Shown here: one piece after another, positions 18,022 to 28,599 of the stretch
Layout: each line of letters begins with the position of its first letter
Numbering within the stretch: position 1 is the first letter of the stretch
Source of the DNA: Pelargonium nanum
Lineage: Eukaryota > Streptophyta > Magnoliopsida > Geraniales > Geraniaceae
Direction of reading: 5' to 3'
Length of the DNA: 28,842 nucleotides
Assembly (NCBI GenBank): GCA_036897485.1
Contig: JAYMTF010000871.1
Span: forward strand, 1-28,842
Made by a program: the position numbers and the translations under genes
Notes under the pieces: generated by a model
What the model saw: the letters and a program-made list of their open reading frames with translations, nothing else
Database searches by the model: none
Told to the model about the DNA's origin: nothing

Positions 18022-20723
18022 ATGTGTGAGCAGAAGGTGGCGAATTCTAGAAAGATCAAGAATGAGAGGCCGGAGTGGCCGGCCGGAGGAGTTTCCGGCG
18101 GGATGGGGGCGGCGGAGGCGATGTTTACGGGGAGGGTGGATAGGGAGAGGGAGATGGAGGAAATGGTGACGGCGCTGAGACACGTGGTCTCCGGCGATTA
18201 CGACGGCGGCGGAGATGGGGATGATACTGTTGCATTGAATTCTCCGGCGACGCGAGGCGGCGGAGGAGAGAAGAGGAAGCGTGGAGAGGAAGGTGGTGGT
18301 GGTGGTTCTAGAACATTCGGTGACGGTCCGTTTTCACGTGGAGGCTTGTCATTGTCTGCTACGTCTAGTGGTGTGAGAGGTAAGATATTTGGAACGTTGT
18401 TTGTAGTAGTATAATACTATAATCTATTTTCAAACATGATTTGAAAAATAATATTCTAAATTATGAGGGTACACGTAGAGTTGATAATTTGTGTCCGGAC
18501 ACGTGACTTGACACGAAAATAAGTGTTTGGATTTACTAATTGTATGGATAAAATCACTACATGTTCAACATTTGAGTTTCGTGTTGATGTAAAATGTACT
18601 CATTTTTATTGACTTCTTTTGTAAGTTTCAACGTGTCTTGTCACTTAGTAAGAAATGTTATAATCAATATATTAGTAGAATTGACAATTCATGTGACATG
18701 AAATAAACATTTTGGGGTTTATCACTTTTGTAATTGTGTTGCGTTCATATTTTTATCGTGTTTTTTGCGGCGTTCATATTGACACATATAAACAGTTAAC
18801 TTTCCACATAACATGAACACGTGAATATTTTGAGTTTTGTTCTTAATATTCAAGACAATGAATATTTCTAGTTTTCTTTTCTTGGTCTTTCATTTTTGTT
18901 TTGACTAATTCATTTAGATGGTACAAATTTGAAAATTTGCAAATAAGTACGGATTCTTGTACTTAGTTAAATGATTTCTCAATCATCATGCGATTTTTTC
19001 TTTTGTTACCTAGTATTACTTTCAATACTATTAAAAATTCAACATATCTCTCTACCACTCTTATGAAAAATTATTAGTCGATTATGAGCAAAATAAAATC
19101 GAATTTAATCGGACGTTACACGTTCATAAATTTATCGAGACATGAGTATAAATTTGCAAGGTGATATCTACCTATAGATTTAACTGAGTCTTATCCTAGC
19201 TATAAAATTTGACTAAATTTATTTTTCAACATATACATTCTTTTATTTGGACTATTTCATTTTAGATGGTACAAAATTGACTAATATGTAAGGTTTCTTC
19301 ACTTGGTCAAATGATTTCTCTATCCTATCATATATTTTGAAAATAGTTATGAATTAGAATAATCTTCTTTGGATAAGAATAATGGACTAGCTATTATTTA
19401 ATTAAAATTCTACAGATTTTATCTTAGCATGTTTTATGTTGCTACTCACAAATATAAAAGGTTTACAATGATATTTTATGGTATTCGTTATATAATATGT
19501 AAATTTTCATAACCCTAATTTTGGTATTGTTCATTATTTATATCTATGATTAATCTTAATTCCTAATATTTAAACTTATATATAGGTGAATTATCTATAA
19601 AATGATAATAGTATTATACATTAATCTTTCTTGGCACATATAGAATTGGTCATATACAGACCAATTGAATAAATTATATTAGTTTCATTACAATATTAGT
19701 GGTCTAAATCAAACTTCAACTATACTAGTCAAATTTTATAAACAAGTGTTTTATTAATATTGAATTCAACAAATATGGAATAATCTTTATCATCCCACCC
19801 CTAGTTTGTATAGCTTCTTTTTTTCTTGTTTTATTTATAAATTATATTAATATTCTTGCCCACCTTTTACTCTTCTTTTTCTTTGAAAGAGCCTTTTGCA
19901 CTTCTCCTAAGATCATGTTATTGTTAATTATTTTGTCAATCTGTTCTCAATTTGCAGGCTTGATCTAGTTATAGCACTTATAATAATATGAATTCATATG
20001 TTTAATAATATTTTGTTTTTGATTTCAGCTTCGCGCATAGTTTCAGTCTCTACAACTGCAACGACAGATTCATTAACACAACCTCCAACCTACGAATACA
20101 ACCCTAATATCTCTAATAGTTATAGAGAAGAGCCAAGAAGAAGGTATCGAGGAGTGAGACAACGACCGTGGGGTAAATGGGCAGCTGAGATTCGAGATCC
20201 CGTGAAAGCTGCCCGAGTCTGGCTTGGGACCTTTGACACAGCAGAGGCGGCCGCCCGAGCCTACGACGAAGCCGCTCTTAGGTTCCGAGGCAACAAAGCT
20301 AAGCTCAATTTCCCTGAAAATGTTAGGCTCTTGACACATCCTCAAAACCCTAATGCTGCCATGCAACTTGCCATTTCTTCTCCTACACCTACCTTTACTG
20401 ACCCAATTGTGCACGTTCAAGACCCAACACAAGACCTGAATCTAAATCCGACTCAAAACCAAAATTCGATTTCTAACGAGTATTTGAGCTATGCTCAAAT
20501 AATTTGGGGGTCGCAACGAAGTATGAGTATGTATGATTACATGATGTCATCATCATCATCATTATCATTATCATCATCATCTTCTGCTTCTGCTTCGTTA
20601 TCGCCACCGTCATTTTCTACACCGGCTCAACCGCAGTTTCTTGGCCGGCCTCCTCCTCCTAGTGGTGACCGGAGTAGCGGCTCGGGCGGTGGTGCGGATT
20701 TCTCGGGGACAGGTCATTATTAA
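18022..20723 (+). CDS. ABR1-like: AP2/ERF transcription factor, group X (ABR1/ERF110 type), two exons
   Basis: Exons 18022-18379 and 20029-20723 (1053 nt, 350 aa) join GT-AG in frame across a 1649-nt intron. The start is the ATG of MCEQKVAN; this MCxxKVAN motif opens ABR1-like proteins. A conserved helix [18 protein letters not shown] spans 41-58. A basic KRKR at 84-87 is a likely nuclear signal. One AP2 domain spans about 158-215 ([53 protein letters not shown]), with Ala171 and Asp176 at the positions that mark ERF-type GCC-box binding rather than DREB-type. The C-terminus is low-complexity: a Ser run from a TCA-type microsatellite (about 20548-20600), then Pro/Gly-rich. Group X ERFs act in ABA, wound and stress responses; the exact orthologue is inferred. 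Confidence 0.92.
18440..19330 (+). repeat. repeat remnants in the ERF intron
   Basis: Two direct copies of a segment are visible with landmark tttagatggtacaaa at 18913 and 19261 (348 bp apart), each followed by tt.acttagttaaatgatttctc or cttggtcaaatgatttctc. Upstream, 18475-18830 contains cgtgacttgacacgaaaa, gtttcaacgtgtcttg and related strings, resembling the hAT-type repeat family found at 22190-22510 and 23965-24678 but too decayed to delimit. Confidence 0.5.
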
Positions 20724-21249
20724 TTCTTCTTTGGGATAGAATAGATAGATACTTTGCTTTTTATTGTTTTTTTTTCTATTTTAGGAAATTGTTGTAGGTC
20801 TTCTCATAGGAAATTGCTGGAGGTTTTCTATTCTTCAATTTTTCAGTTCATTATTGAGTTATAGAACTTGGACCAAAGAGTACAATTATTGATTTTGGTG
20901 TTCATATGTAGTTCTGTTGCTCAGTATCGAATGATTTTTATATAATGTTTTTTTCTTATTTATTAAATATATATTTTTTATCAGTTGAGCTACACAACAG
21001 TGGTAGTTCTCCTTTATAAACATAAATAAACCCACCCCATACCGCATGCAGAGAGACTTAAACCCAAGACCTCCAAGAAAATCCGAAGCGATTACACCGC
21101 TTGCCCCAACCTGTTTTGGTATATATGTAATGTTTATTTAGAACAAGAGGAAATAACTCATACGAACTTATTGCTACATAAAATTAATATATAATTTTCT
21201 ATATAAAAAAATTCAAAATCTATGTCTTCAAAAATAGCTTAATTAAGAA
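20724..21249. other. ERF 3' flank and repeat fragment
   Basis: The first 200-250 bp after the stop are T-rich and probably hold the 3' UTR, with an internal duplication (taggaaattgttgtaggtcttct / taggaaattgctggaggttttct near 20784 and 20808). Around 20984-21115 the sequence ttgagctacac..., gacttaaacccaagacctcc and accgcttgccccaacc is a pattern common in degraded plant retroelements; orientation and family are not resolved. Confidence 0.35.
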
Positions 21250-21326
21250 TTATATTTGATACGAGAGTATAACTGGCACATTACATCCAAACTCCCTATG
21301 CATAATACAGAGATAGCAATTCGGTT

Positions 21327-21353
21327 TTCGGGTTGAAAAATCTTCAACCCGAA
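21327..21353. repeat. 11-bp inverted repeat
   Basis: Perfect arms TTCGGGTTGAA (21327-21337) and TTCAACCCGAA (21343-21353) flank a 5-nt spacer. It lies in a GC-richer patch (21320-21400) likely derived from a MITE. Confidence 0.55.
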
Positions 21354-21529
21354 TCCTACCCAAGAAGGGCGCGAGTTTGTTCGGGTTGCCAGTCTTGATT
21401 TGAGTTCGATTTTGTAGGCAACACATGCTAGATTGCTTCACTCGCAAATTTTCTAAAATCATCTTTCCCAAACTTGCAAGTTGTTTGGTCAAGTTTTGGG
21501 TGCCCATGCATTTAGATCCAAATTGTAAG

Positions 21530-22061
21530 CTTTAAGGTACAATTTGTGTACACGGATTAAACAGATTAAATAGATTCGGCACGATCACGATCCTATAAAC
21601 GAATTGAATTAGCCGACATTAACTTAATTATGTCGAACTCAAACTTACTTTATATTTGCTTCGTGTTCGTACGTGTCAATTATCCAAATAGCCGGCAATA
21701 TCGAAAGTAATATAGCACCTAGGGGTGTGAACAAATGTGAACGAAAGAGCATAAAAATAGTAAAATGGAGACCGGAGAGGGAACACATGTTCTTTGCGTC
21801 TCTGCAAAGAAAAACATCTGCAAAAGTTTTGCCGGTGACTCTCTACACTTGCATTCAATACACATGTCTCTTCACACAATGTCTAATTTTTTTTGGAAAA
21901 ACATGTGTCTCGATCCATCACTACTTTTGGTGCATTTTCACACAGGAAATGAGGAGTTCATGTGCTTAAATAAACACACGTGTATTTCATGTGCTCCAAA
22001 AAAATAATTATGCTGGATCAACAAATGTTAGTAAATTGAACCAATAAATTTTGGAACTCTC
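21530..22061. repeat. hAT-type repeat remnant and spacer
   Basis: At 21540-21690 strings such as tgtgtacacggattaaacag, ggcacgatcacgatcc and cgtgttcgtacgtgtcaatta resemble the dispersed repeat seen at 22190-22510 and 23965-24678, here apparently in the other orientation. cctaggggtgtgaac at 21719-21733 has the TAGGGGTG look of a hAT terminus. Overlapping open frames from 21673 to 22007 have no recognisable product. Confidence 0.35.
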
Positions 22062-22139
22062 GATGAATGTGTTGAAAATAACTAATAAATATTTGCAACT
22101 GATGAATGTGTTGAAAATAACTAATAGATATTTGCAACT
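22062..22139 (+). repeat. 39-bp tandem duplication
   Basis: Bases 22062-22100 and 22101-22139 (gatgaatgtgttgaaaataa, then ctaata.atatttgcaact) differ at one position. The duplication is recent and lies in spacer with no known function. Confidence 0.85.
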
Positions 22140-22189
22140 GACTCCGAAACACATGTAAAGCAAGGCTTACAAGGGTTCAACATAATCGA

Positions 22190-22520
22190 ATTCAAATCGA
22201 CTACCTCACCAGTTTAATAACCAGGTCGTTTTTGTGTCGAACTCGATTAACCCGTCTAAACAGTTGAATTAAATGGGCCATAAACCGGCCCTATAACCTG
22301 TTTACTAACCCGCATTGAAGAAAAAAAATGTGAATTTTAAAATATATATCGTGTAAAAATGACTCATAAGTTAAACGGATCAAATATATCGAGTTCCATT
22401 GGGTGAATATCAACTCATTTATGTAAATGTGTCACGTAGTATCGTATAACTTTAAACTCAATTATTTAGAAGTGTTTATCGTGTCAACGTGTTTAACATA
22501 ATATTAAACTTTCAACACAA
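22190..22520 (+). repeat. dispersed hAT-like repeat, uninterrupted copy
   Basis: This copy shares, in the same orientation, several blocks with the element at 23965-24678: tcgtgtaaaaatgac.cata..ttaaa, the a.cccatttaat..ac type strings, and the tail gtttaacataatattaaactttcaacacaa. Ends are not clear. It supplies an empty-site sequence for the Stowaway-like insertion in the other copy. Confidence 0.6.
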
Positions 22521-23039
22521 GGCAGGACTCACATATCAATAGGCCTAGCGACCTATATTCTAGACCACACCATACAAGTAAACACGGATAAAATGATAGT
22601 TCAAGGGCACAAAATCGTTCTATGCAGAAACAATTCCAAAGTTGAATATCGAAATGCCTAAAAATTATAAAACCAAATGCAATCACAAATGTTTCCACTG
22701 CTATGAGTCAAGCCCATTTAGGTTCCGATCTTAGCCAGTGGTAAAAGGTGTATGCGGTAGTATACAACAATATTACTTTCGGTTCTAGGAAAAACATGTT
22801 CAAGTTCTCTATTCCTAACCACTAGAAGAAATACCTTTCGGAAAAACCTGACATGTTCACGGCTGACCAATCCGGCCGGTGAAGATAAATGTCAATAGCG
22901 ATTAGATCAGTGGGTCCACACAAAACACCGTACGAATTTGGCTGACCTGCAAAATAGAGGCTAGAAAAGGTTATTCAACAATCATCTCAGTACCCAGAAT
23001 CTGACCCACATTTGTTCGGGTTTGGGTCGCAGAAAATAA
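22521..23039. other. spacer between ERF and RPN5
   Basis: No gene is recognised here. The segment includes short GC-richer strings (ccggccggtgaag near 22873, gttcgggtttgggtcgcag near 23014) that look like MITE debris. Confidence 0.4.
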
Positions 23040-23340
23040 ACCGATTGATTATCAGGCCGGAATCAACATAAAAAGTGCTGGTCAGGCCAAAAAAACGCAA
23101 GGATGCTTATCATGCCATTTTTGTCGGCCCAGACATGGAATTATGGGGTTGGACCAAAAATGACCCGCAAGTAAAATATGCCACAGGTCTGAATCGGGCC
23201 AACCCCACTCGGGCTCGGGCCTAAACGAGCCAGGGCAAGAAAACACCCACATGTTTATCGGGCCACTTTTGCCGGCCCGGATTCAATATTGTCAGGCCGG
23301 ATCCGTGATGGCCATTTGCCAGCTCCACTAGCAGGTCGGG
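23040..23340 (+). repeat. GC-rich degenerate duplication downstream of RPN5
   Basis: Two related segments lie in tandem. One has caggccaaaaaaacgcaagg, then atgcttatcatgcca, tttttgtcggcccagacatg (about 23083-23137). The other has cagggcaagaaaacacccac, then atgtttatcgggcca, cttttgccggcccggattc (about 23231-23286). The GGCCGG/GGGCC composition recalls the MITE at 4974-5146. It adjoins the probable 3' UTR of RPN5. Confidence 0.5.
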
Positions 23341-23476
23341 TTCAGGTTAAGTATTTGTTTTACAAATGAACCGCACTTGAAGCTCAAATTGCCAACTTTA
23401 GCTACTGTATGTGTGAGAATCGGGATAAAGGGAGCAAGGAAAGCTACCTGCAACCGGTGAAACCAACTGTCTAGAT

Positions 23477-26400
23477 TCAAACTTTGAGAGCAGCTTTGTG
23501 AACCATGGTTTCCTTGTGGATCTGATGGCAACTCTTCTCGACAAGATCAAGTAGTTTTTCCAAGTTAGAGGACCACGAATTAAGAATGTCGTTGCTATCC
23601 TTTGCTGTTTGGAAGCAAACTACTCCACTTGGCCTGTCAATCTTTGCCACCAATGCCTTTGAGACCACCATATCAGAAAGATGCTTCTCAGCTTCCTGAA
23701 TTAGACATGACATAAGTTAGAGTCGGTGCCAAAATAGACGAGTAAGATTGATAATTTGAACATTTGTTTTAAAAACATGCTTCTCAGCTTCATGTATTGC
23801 AAACAACTAGTTAACTGGTTAAATCTGTCTATTTTGGTTCAAGAGCTTAAAGAGAGGTTGAAAGGATTAACTTTTACACACCAACAAACACAAAAAAGCA
23901 TATAATGAGTGGTGATGTAGCTCAGGCCAATTTATTATAGCATTGCCAAAACACTTGCGAGGAGTAGGGCCGCAATTAGGGTCATGACCCGTGTATTGAA
24001 ACGAACATGACATGAATATAAGCAGTTTAGGGTTCAGCTTAATTGTGTTTGTGTCAAATAACCCAACATGTTTAATTAATTGTGTTGAACCCGTTTATTT
24101 AAATAGGTTGTGTTACCCTTTAACCACCCACCCATTTAAGGATAAAATTGTAATTTTTACACATCTCGTGTAAAAAATGACCCATAAATTAAATGTGCCA
24201 AAAATATTGAGTAATTTCATGTCAATCCCAACCCAATTATTTAAACATGTCAAGTAGTGTAATTAATCCAGTTATTTAAACGTGTAGCCTGCTCATAAAC
24301 AGGTCGTGTTCATGTTCTGTAACTGGACCCATTTAATAACTGGATAGTGGCTGTGTCATCTAACTCAACCCATTTAATAAACAAAGTTTAACATAATAAT
24401 TCCACTATAAAAAATGAGCATCTTGGTTTCCTTTTAAGAAAAAGTAACCAAAAGTTAGTGTTGTACATTTGCTCTATCATCCTCATGACTGTGTGTTGTA
24501 TCAAACTAACTTATTACATGGATATAATTGGTAATACATGCATAACTAACTTCCTTAAAGGCAAAATGGAAAGAGGACACTCATTTTGGGGGGAAATGTA
24601 AGAGAAACATGACAATCATTTTGGAACAGAGGGAGTATTCAACTTTCAACACAATGTGAACACGAATTACCACCCCTAGCCTGGGAGTAAAACAATCTTT
24701 CATTATACAATACATTTTATCAACTGAATTCTAATAGAGATTGGTGCAAACAAAACCAATAATCATGAAAGCTTTAAACTCAAATTCATGTGCACAAAAC
24801 AAACCAAGATATATGGGATGTGAGAATAGAACGTGAGAAAAAATCCACAATGATAAATATATGCAAAAGATATGGGTTCAAGATCAGCAGACCTGGTTAC
24901 TTAGACACAACAGCTCCGCGAGTCTCTTCAAGGTAATCCTTGAGTAATACTTTGAAACGACAAGGATATTCTGAAAATCACAAGAAAATGTTGTGCATGT
25001 AAATAACTGCCAAGCGTACCAATGGGTGAAAACAAACTATTGCTGCATAGGGAAAACTAACATGTTCGATTATTCTCTGCCTAAGATCTTCTGCTGCCTT
25101 TTCACCCAATGAACCTCCATGCATGTTCTTCTCATCCTCAAACTCACCCTTATAAGCATTCCATAGGGCCGTCCATTGAATCACCTCCATTGTGACCAAC
25201 TGTTTCAAAAGCAACCTATAATGGTACAAAATGTAGGATGATGTCAAATTAATCTAAGATTGTAGATTGAATAATTATAATTAACACAAAAAACTCCCTT
25301 AAAATGCAATAAACACAAATGCATACCTAAAATTCGGAATCTCAGATAGATTCTTATCTTCCAAGGTAGCATTAAGAAGGCTCGACTGCATTGGATCGTG
25401 AGGTGCCAGAATCAAGTACCAGCAAATTTTCCTCAAGATCTACATACAAGCAATGAGATATTAGAGATGTAAGAGGACCATAAATGGAATAATGGATTAA
25501 CCAATATGTGAGTTTTACCGGTGTCCACTGAGCTGGGTTTTCCTTGACAGATGGAATCTCATATATAGCCTTGTAGCATCGGCAAATTTCAAGGTAATCA
25601 TTGTTATGGGAGTAGTACCTAAACAGATGGGAAAATTTAAATGATATTTGGTTCTCTGAATTAAAACACAGCAATTTATAAAGCGATTCATTCACTTTTT
25701 TATTTTATTTTTTCAAATGGGAACATTTGAATAGCCTCTAAAAAAATAAATGACATGTGCATAACCAAGTTTTTTTATGTTTCTTTTCCTATTGAACTAA
25801 AAGTTAAAAAGACAAAATATCATAAGTTTCCTGGTGACTATTAGATATCCACAGAGATACCATTGTCTAAAATTCTAAATCATATAGAGTTAACTTCCGA
25901 AAACTTAAGAATTTGGTTTGTAGTTTTGCCACATGGAACTAGGCACTTCAGCTCAATCCTTTCCAACAATCCCCACAAAATTTAATGCATGATTCTAATA
26001 ATATCTCTTAGATAGAGAGAGAAAAAAAAATTGTCCTACACCTACTATCAAATACATGCCTTTGGCAGCCTAAAATTTTACCATAGACTTCACAAAAATT
26101 CAAATCTACAGGGCAAGAATGGAACTTATGAGAACATGAAGACATTGTAATTACTCTGAAGAACTAACAAAGATAATAGTGCAAGGAGAAAGATAGAAAC
26201 CCACATACCGGATCATCAATTCATAGTATATCTTCTTCAACTCCAAAATCGATGGTATGTCAGCTGGCGCTTCTTCAACAACATTGTCACCTTCTTTTGG
26301 TTTCTTCTTTTCTTTGGAAGCATCAACATCAAATACTCTTGGACTAATCTTCCTCGATAAAATTTGCGCACGAACATAGTCCTGACGATCTAAGCATAGC

Positions 26401-28102
26401 CTCACCTGCAAAATTCAAATGCAAGCTGAGTATAACAGTGTGCCCCATCAAATCTTATCAAGAATTCAGAAAGTAATAATACAAGATCAGAAAAGGCAGC
26501 TATACCTGCTCAAGGATGAAAGCTATTTTCTCTGTTTTTGCCATAGCACCAAACGTTTCGACCTGAAATTCAACCATCAACAAGACGCTATCAATGATGA
26601 CAGTAGGAAGGACAGAGAACTGAATGCATTAACTCCTCCGTAAATAAGAGCGTAAATTTTGGACAACCCTGATCATATGACTCAAGTCTCAACCAAACTC
26701 ACCGCAATTTCTTGCATCAATTCTGCAGCTTCAGCTATGAGTCCCTGCTCTTCCTTGATCTTAGCAAGTTTCTTAATCAACCTCGCTCTTTCAATCTCAA
26801 CATATATCTGTAGAATAATCCATCGTATAACAAATTTAGAAAGAATATAATGACATTTCAAATCAAATCAACCTGAGAACGAAAATAGCTGTCTCCACAT
26901 ATGCTCACCTTCCCTGCAGATACACTGTTGAGTGTTTTAATGAGCTCTATACGAGTTTCAACATCTGGTGTCTGATCAATATATTCCATTGCTTGCTGAA
27001 CCATAGCCGTTACAGCCTGCAAAGAAATACACATCAAATGAAAAGAGCATTAACTGAAGCACCTCCCACACAAAAAATACACACACATGAAGAGACACAA
27101 TGTGAGGCTACCAGACTACTTTAAGTGCAAACTATGAAAACTCTTATCCAAACTCCTCAAACCCCTATATCAATTAAATTAACAAGTCAACTTTTGCAAA
27201 ATCACCACTCAAACAACTTCGAATTTCTCTTGAACATATAAATCTATAATGGAAACATCTCCCGCAAAAAGATACAGATTACAGACACACGTAGAGACAC
27301 AAAGACTATACTAGACTACTTTAAGTGCAACCTATGAAAAATCTTATCAAATCGCTCGCAAACTATCTATTTCTCTAACCACTATATCAATTAAACTAAT
27401 AAGTCAACTACTTTTGCAAAATGCCAAAATCATATCACAATTAAACCATTTAGAGTTTCTCTTAAACATATAAATCTATTAAGGAGCACACAGTTGTACC
27501 ATTCTAAACTAAGTCATTATCCATCAAAGATATTCGCTTGCATATGTTTTTTGCAGAGAATAACTCAATACAAAATATCATAATTCACAGCCAAACTTAC
27601 ATAAAATTAACAGAGGAACACAAATCAAATCAAATAAGCATTAACTGAGGCATCCTGCAAAAATATACACGCTGCCAGACTACTTTAAGTGCAAACTATG
27701 AAAACTCTAATCAAGTCACTCACAAACTATCTATTTCTCACCACTGAATCAGTGAATCAATTAAATTAGCATATCAACTACTTCTGCAAAATCATATCAC
27801 TTTCAATCTATTAAGGAACGACATTATTCATCAGGGATGTGCACTTGACAATGACATCAACACAAAATATCATAATTCACAATCAAACTTAGATCAAATT
27901 GACATGCATCTCATCTAACAAACACATTCCAAATTACTCACCAGAACGCAAAATTACACAAACATCGCATTATCGCATACAATTGTGCTTAAGATCCCAT
28001 TTCATCACTATAACAAAGCTACAATTATCCAAAAAGTAGGTTTCAAATTCTCTGTATATTCGTTCAGGTACCTGCTTGAGCTGACCGCGCTTCTTAGACA
28101 AG
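23477..28102 (-). CDS. RPN5: 26S proteasome lid subunit RPN5 (PSMD12), N-terminal exon not in view
   Basis: Exons in transcription order: 28102-28072, 27016-26909, 26807-26703, 26562-26506, 26405-26209, 25618-25519, 25439-25327, 25215-25062, 24970-24893, 23695-23477 (1162 nt, 386 complete codons plus stop). All joins are GT-AG and in frame. The protein is a PCI-family scaffold of the 19S lid; recognisable stretches are [138 protein letters not shown] and [13 protein letters not shown]. The PCI domain fills roughly the last 170 residues and ends with a winged helix. Plant RPN5 is about 440 aa, so about 56 N-terminal residues are missing. They may lie beyond 28842 or be lost; the first in-frame ATG here is at 27004, giving 372 aa. 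Confidence 0.93.
23965..24678. mobile_element. hAT-like non-autonomous element in the last RPN5 intron
   Basis: The left end TAGGGCCGCAATTAGGGT and the right end read on the minus strand, TAGGGGTGGTAATTCGTGT, are diverged inverted repeats of the hAT type (TAGGGGTGGCAATT). The interior has repeated acccatttaataac / aacccaatt / cgtgt strings and no coding frame. The 8-bp flanks (gcgaggag, gcctggga) match at only four positions, so the target duplication is decayed or the borders are slightly off. A Stowaway-like element is nested at 24399-24635. Confidence 0.6.
24399..24635. mobile_element. Stowaway-like MITE nested in the hAT-like element
   Basis: The right end reads GGAACAGAGGGAG, the complement of the Stowaway terminus CTCCCTCTGTTCC. 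The left end TTCCACTATAAAAAATGAGC matches the region just inside that terminus, so the outermost ~9 bp on the left appear lost. TA flanks both sides (24397-24398, 24636-24637). The uninterrupted relative at 22490-22520 reads across the site as cataatattaaactttcaac, which confirms the insertion point. Length is 237 bp. Confidence 0.75.
25619..26208 (-). other. 590-nt RPN5 intron, nothing recognised
   Basis: AT-rich intron sequence between the exons ending ELMIR and beginning YYSHNNDY. I see no repeat with clear ends and no alternative exon. Confidence 0.6.
27060..27900. repeat. degenerate triplication in the second visible RPN5 intron region
   Basis: The landmark gactactttaagtgcaa followed by .ctatgaaaa.tct occurs at 27114, 27314 and 27678. 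Other shared blocks are actatctatttctc, tatcaattaaa.taa.aagtcaact, ttttgcaaaat, aacatataaatctat and cacaaaatatcataattcac (near 27570 and 27862). Spacing is about 200 and 364 bp, so the units are unequal. The whole lies in the 1.06-kb intron between 28072 and 27016. Confidence 0.75.
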
Positions 28103-28180
28103 CTACAATTATACAAAAGAAAAATTGACTCGACCTAAACACATATCAATTAAGCGAATGGAACGGAGAAAAAAACTTAC

Positions 28181-28401
28181 AATTCTTGATATGATGTTGT
28201 AACCAGAAGAATTCCCCCAGAACCTCCTCGATTGGCAATTGAAACCTAGAATCAACAAAAACAAAAACAAAAACAAAAAACGATCAGAAACCACAATTAA
28301 TCGCAGCAACAACAACAAGAAATTGACGATCGATTCGAAGAGAAGCTTACAGAATCTTCAAGAACAATAACGGAGAGAGAAGAGCGGAGGTCCGGTTAGA
28401 T
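28181..28401 (-). other. two candidate leader exons upstream of RPN5 exon LSKKRG
   Basis: On the minus strand 28401-28351 is bounded by an acceptor (tttttgcag) and a strong donor (gtaagc), and 28245-28181 by an acceptor (gattctag) and a strong donor (gtaagt). Spliced to the exon at 28102-28072, the RPN5 frame stays open back to an in-frame TAA at 28398-28396, but the ORF so formed has no ATG and no RPN5 similarity. They could be 5' UTR exons of a transcript that starts translation downstream, or chance splice-like pairs inside a long first intron. Confidence 0.35.
28253..28280. repeat. CAAAAA microsatellite
   Basis: About four units of a caaaaa-type hexamer precede the acceptor of the candidate exon 28245-28181 and, read on the minus strand, form a T-rich tract. 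Confidence 0.7.
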
Positions 28402-28418
28402 CTGCAAAAATGAAAAAC

Positions 28419-28492
28419 AAAAACCCTAACTATTTTTAGCCGAAATGACGCCATGTTCACACAAACCCTAACTATTTTTAGCCGAAATGATA
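28419..28492. promoter_or_regulatory. duplicated telo-box segment, 42-bp period
   Basis: AAACCCTAAC occurs at 28421-28430 and 28463-28472, each time followed by tatttttagccgaaatga, so a ~28-bp segment is directly repeated with a 42-bp period. Telo boxes (AAACCCTAA) are known in promoters of plant genes for translation and cell-growth functions, and are also common in first introns. Position upstream of the RPN5 coding exons fits such a role; function is inferred. Confidence 0.55.
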
Positions 28493-28599
28493 CCAGATCT
28501 GGCTGTGTGTGGTGGTGATGGATGTTAATCCAAGGGTACCAGTCTACATGCTTTTTAAAAATCACATAAATATCATGTGTAATTTACAGATCTGGAACA

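Noticed and set aside
20073..20432. 119-codon minus-strand frame opposite the AP2 domain
   Set aside because: Antisense shadow of the AP2/ERF coding sequence.
28109..28318. 69-codon minus-strand frame near the RPN5 5' end
   Set aside because: It begins in the microsatellite-derived T-rich tract and runs across two splice-like sites in a frame unrelated to RPN5.
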